Positions 57,322-64,000 of a stretch of DNA of 64,000 bases are shown piece after piece. The notes below the pieces were generated by a model. The model did not search any database. It was not told the origin of the DNA and saw only the letters and a list, made by a program, of their open reading frames with translations. Within the stretch, counting starts at the first letter, position 1, and each line of letters starts with the position of its first letter. This stretch comes from Utricularia gibba (lineage: Eukaryota; Streptophyta; Magnoliopsida; Lamiales; Lentibulariaceae). Position numbers and translations under genes: made by a program. Location of the stretch: the NCBI GenBank assembly GCA_002189035.1, contig NEEC01000026.1, forward strand, positions 124,001-188,000, read 5' to 3'.

Positions 57322-59953
57322 ATGGATGCATACGAGGCTACTAAGGTGGTTATGTCCAGGATCCAGAGCTTGGATCCTGAAAACGTTTCTAAAATCATGG
57401 GTTATATTCTGATACAAGACCAAGGGGACAAGGAGATGATGAGGTTAGCTTTTGGCCCCGAGACTCTTCTGCTTCCCTACATCAACCAGGCTAAGGCTTG
57501 CTTGGGGCTTGTTGCTTCCAGCAGTCCTTGCTCGAATTCTTCGACTCCCCTCGCCAATCCACTGAGACCTGCCAACTCATTCCCCCCGAGAGTGCTTATA
57601 CCCAACAATGGGCTCCATATGAGCAGCCCATCTTCTCCTGGGGCTGGGTTTCAGAGAAATTGTCCCAGACCCTTCTCATACGCTGCTGCGCTCAATGCTT
57701 CAGATGCTGCGGGTGAAAATAGTGTCTCTGGTTCCCAAAGTTTGAATTTTTACAGTGGCGGTGGCTTCGGACCTCAGTATCAGTTGCCTTTTCTGGATGA
57801 TTCTGCGGCAGATCCGATAATGAGTCCAAGTGGGAGGAGCGATTCCTTGGTTTTCAACTATGGGGAGGATTTGAACTCCCCCCATTCGCACCCGTTTCAC
57901 AGGAGGAGTTGTTCAGTCAATGACGCAGCATTCCTGTCAAATCTGGAGGAAGGTGGAAATGGGGGTGGATTTGGGTGGAGACCTTGCATGTATTTCGCTA
58001 GGGGTCACTGCAAAAATGGGGCTTCTTGCAAGTTTCTCCATGGCGGCGACGTCGGAGGCGGCGGAGGAGATGCCGTGGAGGTGGGTTCTCCGGGCAGCAA
58101 CTCAACTGGGTTTGAAGACTTGTTCAGAATGAAGGCTCTTCAGCAGCAAAGACTTGCTCTTATGGGTCACCATCCCTTCCCTTTCACCAAATGCATGGAT
58201 TTCCTGAATGAGAACCCGAGGTAAAGTTTCGGCAATTTACCATTCCTGTATCTCCTCAGGTTAACTACCTTTTTTCTGTTTGAAATTCCAAGTTCCCACC
58301 TTTTTTACAAACCACCCCTTTTGTCTGAATTGATCACCCTGCTTCCCTACCTTTTGCCATCCACATTCACACGGTAGTATGTTTCAGAGACAGGTCTCCT
58401 CTAGATCTCGGATCCTGTATATTTCACATGCTTCCCGTTTCTCTGTAGAGTAAATACGGCCAATGGGTTCCGCAATTACAACTTTCAGAGGCCGGAGAGG
58501 GGTGAGTTTTCACCGGTTGGGTTGGTTGGTGGTGGGAATTCAAGCTCCAGGCAAATTTACCTGACGTTTCCAGCTGACAGTACATTCAAGGAAGAAGATG
58601 TTTCCGACTATTTCAGGTAGAACTCGTATTTCGTCTGTAAAGTGAATCTTGTGTTCACTGATGATTGTGTAATATCTGGGTTTGTAGCACCTTTGGGCCT
58701 GTTCAAGATGTTAGAATTCCATATCAGCAGAAGCGGATGTTTGGGTTCGTGACGTTTCACTACCCCGAAACAGTGAAGCTCATTTTGGCTAAAGGGAACC
58801 CTCACTTCGTGTGTGATTCTCGTGTGCTTGTCAAACCTTACAAGGAGAAGGGGAAGCTTCAGGAGAAGTAATATTTCTCTTCTCTTGAAAAACCTCATCT
58901 TGATCCGCTTCTCATTTCACCCTTTGCTGCATGCTTCCCTGCAGGAAGCAACAACAGCAGTACCATCTAGAACGAGGGGAGCATCCATCATGTCTAAGCC
59001 CAACAGGAGACATTGATCTCACTTTTGGTAAACAGAAACCATTCGAATTTTGGAATGTTTCAGCAGTTGAAGAGGTGAATCATGTGGTTTGTGGCATTTT
59101 TCTTGAAGGAACGGGACTTATGTTAGGCACTCAAGAGATGATGATCAGAAGGAAACTGGAGCAAGAGGCTGAATTACAGCATGCCATTGAGCTTCAAGGT
59201 CGCAGGATCATGAATTTCCAGATGATGGACATGAAAAATCAGCAGCGTCTCCATCCTTTTATGCCTAGTTTCCGATCTAGTACTACAGTTTCATCTCCCC
59301 GAGAGTCTCACATACTGATGAGCCCTGGTGTCAACAACCAAGAACCTTCTGCAGGTTAAAATACTAGATAGTAACTTCTACACTCTTCCAGGGATGTTAT
59401 GTTAGACGGCTGAGTTTTCTCAAGTTTTTGGACAATTGCAGAGTTCGATGGCGGTCAAGACGCAGCTAATCTGGCCGAGGATAAGAAGTCGGAGCTTGGG
59501 ATAACTGAATCTCCTACTAAGAATGTTTTCAATGGGTTTAAGCAGCTACACGCCCACGTAGACGACTCTGATTTCCCTGAAAGGTATATGATACAGAGTC
59601 ATGTCGAAGCTCCAGATGCAGTTCAATTTTTCTCACAGTGTGTTATGCCCTGTTTTTATACAAACAGCTTGGAGCACATCCTCCCAGAGAACCTATTCGC
59701 ATCTCCCACAAAATCGGCAGCTGAAAACCGGCCTACTGCTTTCTCCAAAGCATCAGCTTTATCCGATGACACCAAACCTGTAATTTCGACATCATCTAAC
59801 AGCAATCCTATTATGCTATCCAGCAGTCCCCCCTTGCCATGCCATGCTATCTTCAAGTGCCAAGGTAAACGTGTCATCTTTGTTCATGGCCATAGGATGA
59901 TGAATCTATTGACACCTTCATTCCTCTTATGGCGAGAAGCCATTGAAATGTAG
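57322..59953 (+). CDS. CCCH zinc finger and RRM RNA-binding protein, seven exons
   Basis: Exons: 57,322-58,220; 58,449-58,616; 58,688-58,867; 58,945-59,027; 59,109-59,354; 59,442-59,583; 59,668-59,953. They total 2,004 bp, 667 residues. The start [20 protein letters not shown] is chosen because it opens the conserved N-terminal helical region ([20 protein letters not shown]). A CCCH finger lies at about residues 222-240 (C-x7-C-x5-C-x3-H in [20 protein letters not shown]), an RRM at about 334-412 ([18 protein letters not shown], then [15 protein letters not shown]), and a Gln-rich helix [20 protein letters not shown]. This is the plant CCCH-RRM group related to At5g12440 and At3g52980, thought to bind RNA. 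The extreme C-terminus is uncertain: a six-C run at 59,828-59,833 may lack one base, since the neighbouring frame encodes MPCYLQVPR, closer to the family style as I recall it. Introns 4 and 6 are stop-free and in phase. Confidence 0.87.
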
Positions 59954-61130
59954 GTTCTAGAGCTGATGACAACCACCTGCATTGCGGAATTAACTTAGGT
60001 CAGTAAGATTATCATTATATCCAGAGGAGCACGTTCATCGTTCATATCATGTTCCCCCCTCTAAGGCCGGACCTTTTTATGGAGGGTGTTTCTTTTTGCC
60101 GCTACAGGGAACAAAAGGATGTTTTGATAATACCAAGGAAGCTCAAGTCATCCACTAGCTGTATAGAAGCAACAAAACCATAGCAGCAACAGAAGAAAGG
60201 ATCTGTAAGGAAAATCTCATCATCTATCGTCTCCAATACCATACTACTCACTCAAAACACGTCATGCACGGCTAATAGATCCATACCTATGGATGTTTAA
60301 GTTGGTGGGGGTGCCCTGTCTTCATTTTCCAGTTGGCCCTCTGCTGTAGTTATGTACTAGAAGAGGATTAAACACAACAGATGCATGTAATTAAGAAACA
60401 GAGTACCATAAGTAAATCTTAATAGCATACAACTGTAGCTTGTCTCCTGCATAAGCAAGATATCAGATTTATCATTGGATTGTCGTGGAACACTGACATC
60501 AGATTTAACAGTAGAATGCGCAATTAAGAAGCGAATTAGCAAGATGATGGGGCACTTAAGTTATATGCTCGCTAAAGTTTGCTTTGGGAGACACAGGTCC
60601 TTTTGTCTCATTTCGTTGCTTCTTTATTGCCAATGAGGGGACCACAGACACAGAGCAACGCAGAGAGTCACATGGGGTACTGACAGAAGCTGAATGGGGT
60701 TACAAATGTACGATATAATTTAACAGTCCTCTTACCTTCTGCCCACAGCTTCACATGGGAGCTGACACCTTGGGTGGTGGGTCCCCACGTGTGCTTGGCC
60801 TGTCATTTTCATGGATTCTGCTCTGCTACCTCTACTTGTATTGTGGTAAGGTAAAATGGGGAAGAGAAATATTTTGTTATTTGAATAGTTCTCACCTTCA
60901 ACGCCAACATGTGCAAGTTCATCCATCCCTGTGTTTCTTGCATCAAAAGTAGGAGAATGCTTCCAAATATCTGCCATGTACAATCAGGCCACCTAATCTT
61001 TGCTAAAAGCATCCAAAACAGAAATGTTGTACGCGCGGAGGGCGGCCAGTAAATGTGACTGGTCAAGGAGGCGTTAGGTGGTGGTGTTGAGCTGAGGAGA
61101 GGAGGAAGCGTTTTTCACTCATGCTGCTGC

Positions 61131-61158
61131 TATTTGCTATTTGCTATTTGCTATTTGC
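61131..61158 (+). repeat. Heptanucleotide repeat TATTTGC
   Basis: Four tandem copies of TATTTGC, the last degenerate. Confidence 0.8.
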
Positions 61159-61620
61159 TGTTGTCCGTCTCCATTGTGAATCATAAATTGTGGTGTTGGT
61201 CGGGAGGAGGATATTATGGGACGGCTCTCTTTGCTTTCAAGTGGTCCGGCTCTAGTCTACGCCTAACCCGTACGAGCTACGCTATGTGAGGGTGAGGGTG
61301 ACAACAACACAGAAGAGAGAATGTTGTAATTTTTGTAGTGACCCGCCCCGCCCCGCCCCTGCCCACCTAGGAATGGAATGGAATGGAATTCAAGGGCGAT
61401 CCAAATGCAATAAATGCAGAATTGATTCCTCATCCATCATCTAGTGCTGCGCTGCAGATTATTATTGGAGAGGAGACGAAAGTGATGGTTGGATTGGATC
61501 ATTCCAGGTAAGCAAGTGCAAGGGCGGGAAAGCAGAGCAGGTTGGTTACCTACCTGCCTCTGCCGGCCTCCTCCTCATCATATCATAGCAAAGTTGATGG
61601 CCCTTGGACCATTCCGCCCA

Positions 61621-61653
61621 AAAAGAAGAAAAGAAAAGAAAAGAAAAGAAAAG
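61621..61653 (+). repeat. AAAAG pentanucleotide repeat
   Basis: About six tandem AAAAG units, the first imperfect. Confidence 0.85.
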
Positions 61654-61726
61654 GTGATGATGGTCCTCGGTCCCTTGGAGCATAGATTTCACCCCGCCCG
61701 AGTGCATCAAAATGGAAGCCACACAA

Positions 61727-61773
61727 GTATGCTGTATGCTGTACGCTGTACGCTGTACGCTGTATGCTGTATA
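61727..61773 (+). repeat. Heptanucleotide repeat GTAYGCT
   Basis: Six and a half tandem copies of GTATGCT/GTACGCT, varying only by C or T at the fourth position. The variants run T, T, C, C, C, T. Confidence 0.85.
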
Positions 61774-64000
61774 AGCAATAAGCAAGCGAGTGTGTTGTTG
61801 TTGATGGCAATGAAGCAGGAGACTGTTTCCTCTGGTATGCAGCGGAACACCAGAAGCTCCCCACGTCCCTTCCCTTTGGTTTCAACTGAGTGCAAGCGGC
61901 AGCAGGCGCAGGCGCGGCACCCCGCCATTTGGAGGTGGGCTTTCGGGCCCCTTGAGGAAATATGCAGACGGCCCCAGTGATGGGATTTGTTTTCAATTTT
62001 ATTTCATGTGGGCGTGGGGCTGGGCTATCCAATGCAATGCAATGCAGCTGTCGGGTCGGGCGTATGGTGGGAAAAGCCTGGAGAACTAACTAACCAACTG
62101 CAACAGTAACTGCTCTGCCAGGGGAAGCGGGTGCGGGGGCGCCTACTGGACTTGTAAAATTCTTCCTAATTTGAAAAATTAATCTAATACTGAATATGAT
62201 TTGAATATATTGGAATACGATATGATAGGGCGGGCTTACTCCCGGTCACATGGGAATGGACCGAGCGGTTGGCCATCTGCTCACTCTTTTACACACGCAC
62301 ACACGTTCAATTGCAGCACGGCAAATTTAATTAGAGATCAGAGGTAAATAATTTTTTTTTTGCATTTTCATGATAGTATGAATTCTAAAGTCACGTTTGG
62401 TTGATATATAGAATGCTAAATCGATTTTATTTTATTTGAATTTAGATAAATATATTTTATATTAAATTGATATGTATAATTTATTTATATTTAAAATAAA
62501 AACACATATGGTATGTGAATATAAAAATTAGCTATTTGATAATTTATATATAAAATTATGAATATATCTTTCACTTAAAAAATACTCAATTCCTTTTATT
62601 TAATTTTTCCTTCACCTCTCACCTACCCCATTTCTTCCCTTGTGTTGTGTGATGGCACTATCTATTTTTTTGACAATACTAAGGTAAGTAAGAGCTTTGG
62701 TTCATGGGTTATGCTTTGAGTGATTTGGATTTTAAATCACTCATTGTAGGATAATTGAACTGTATGTTGTTGATCCCTAAAGTACATTTTTCCTGCTTTG
62801 TTTCCTTCATTGTAGGACAATAGAGATGCTTAACTCAATGGCTATGAAAGAATGTAGCAAAAAAAACCAAATGAAATTAGAAGTCTAAAGAGAAGAAGTA
62901 TCTGTTATAGGACTTGAAGCAAATATTGAAAAATAATTGAAAGACCAAGAGCGGATTCAGAGGTAGAGATTATCTAGTGTTGCAATCAACTGAAAATCTT
63001 ATCATTGTTGGCTTTAAGTCTTGGTTGTGCCATCATAAAATCTGATGCACACCCCTCTGCATGTATGGTCTACTGCATTCAGCTCATTTAATGTTTTTTT
63101 ATATTATATCATAGTAAAATTAATTTGGGTTGTAGTAAAGAATCTTCTCAACTTGAATGCTTCACTTACTCTCTTTCGGTTCCTCCTAATAGCCCTCTTG
63201 ATTTCAGAATAGAAATCAAAATCAACTTTATAAGAAGAACACAAATGAATCAAATGAAACACACAACAATTAAATACTATTCCCCGGCAGCGGCAGCAAT
63301 TTCATAAATGAAAAATTCACACTCATCATATAAAAGAAAATTTCATGTATTAAATAAATTTATAAACATAATTCACAATCAATCATAATATAATTATGAG
63401 CATAGTGGAATTAAGGTCAAACATAAGTAGTAGTGTATTTGTTGTGTGAGGTTGATACATTCTATTTTTATCACGATAAAGATTAAGTGTAAGCTATGAC
63501 TAATACAATTATATGATAAAGTGTCGCAATAAATGAGTAAAATAGATTTATACCTAAAAGGAAACAATGTGATGTCTTGAAACTTTTAGTAACAACATTC
63601 TCATGATCATTTCACTCCACCCAAAAATCATGCATCTAACCAACAAAACTTTAAATCTATCTAAATCTTTGTTTTTCCCTAATCTTTATACTACTTCTAG
63701 TTAAAGTTGACTTATGATAAATGTAACATAATTTTCTCTTTTTGGATCTATCTAGATTTGTTAAGAATATAATCTAATTATATGGCTAGCATGGTTTATA
63801 AAACAATGAGCATACTTGTCCCATACTCATGTAGAAGAAGAATAAAACTAATACATAAAACATCATCCACAATATGTTCAAGTCGCAATCTCATTAAAGA
63901 AAAAACATAAATAGTAATGAAAATGTAAAAGTTTCATGCAAAATACGATAACGTTTGAAGTTTACTTTCAACTAGAATTAACATTCCTGAATAGAAGAAG

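Larger units (their letters stand above)
59954..64000. other. Right flank, no gene recognised
   Basis: The first part is probably the 3' untranslated region of the CCCH gene. From 61 to 62 kb there are several simple repeats, and frames such as 61,489-61,980 are repeat-driven. From 62.16 kb on the sequence is AT-rich. A lone MITE-like edge, CACGTTTGGTTGATA, starts at about 62,393 without a found partner. No coding domain, tRNA or rRNA was recognised. Confidence 0.5.

Noticed and set aside
59865-59895. A 31-bp last intron in the CCCH gene
   Set aside because: It has GT and AG ends, but it is far below the minimum length for plant introns.
61489-61980. 163-codon plus-strand frame and several overlapping minus-strand frames
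   Set aside because: They are produced by AAAAG and GTAYGCT repeats and have low-complexity or periodic products.

Overview
This window is nuclear DNA of a flowering plant. The evidence is spliced genes with GT-AG introns and families found in plants: GRAS/SCL3, DDT-PHD of the PTM type, plant CCCH+RRM, an AUF-type F-box protein and a plastid Rossmann protein. They sit beside a thick layer of decayed LTR retrotransposons, hAT DNA and MITE-like DNA. The species cannot be named from the sequence.

Layout. Positions 1 to about 34,230 are a nest of transposable elements with no host gene that I can support. In order: the 5' part of an hAT transposon (minus strand, running off the left edge); a dispersed repeat with a second copy at 12.2-14.5 kb; a roughly 100-bp tandem repeat; a broken Ty1/copia pol with an inverted RNase H duplicate; a roughly 145-bp tandem repeat; fragments of one recurring LTR family (called LTR-A here) in both orientations; a Ty3/gypsy Athila/Tat-like element on the minus strand (integrase to gag about 16.4-21.0 kb, tRNA-Asp-type primer binding site at 21.1 kb, LTR to about 22.7 kb); a non-autonomous LTR element with target duplication (23,481-27,458); a second decayed gypsy element (28.5-33.6 kb, minus); and a MITE-like element with clear terminal inverted repeats (32,432-33,286). 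Two solo LTRs (13,102-14,249 and 17,314-17,742) have resolvable ends and near-perfect 5-bp target duplications. Positions 34.2-39.8 kb are AT-rich and hold no gene I can recognise.

From 39.8 to 60.0 kb lies a compact gene island of six genes: an AUF-like F-box gene (minus), a plastid NAD(P)-binding Rossmann protein gene of nine exons (minus), pseudouridine-5'-phosphate glycosidase PUMY of twelve exons (plus), intronless SCL3 (plus), a nine-exon DDT-PHD gene of the PTM family (plus), and a seven-exon CCCH zinc finger/RRM gene (plus). The Rossmann and PUMY genes are head to head, with 298 bp between start codons. Positions 60-64 kb hold microsatellites and AT-rich sequence without a recognisable gene.

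The genes look like ordinary unlinked housekeeping and regulatory genes: uridine salvage in peroxisomes, gibberellin/DELLA-related transcription control, chromatin reading, RNA binding and ubiquitin ligase adaptors. I see no operon-like pathway. The observations most worth checking are single-base deletions in G/C runs that break two otherwise sound genes (and perhaps a third), two stop-free introns of 81 and 84 bp in the CCCH gene, a GC-AG intron in the DDT-PHD gene, the telobox-like motif density of the MITE, and the paralogous empty site that dates one solo LTR insertion after duplication of its host repeat. I found no convincing previously undescribed system.
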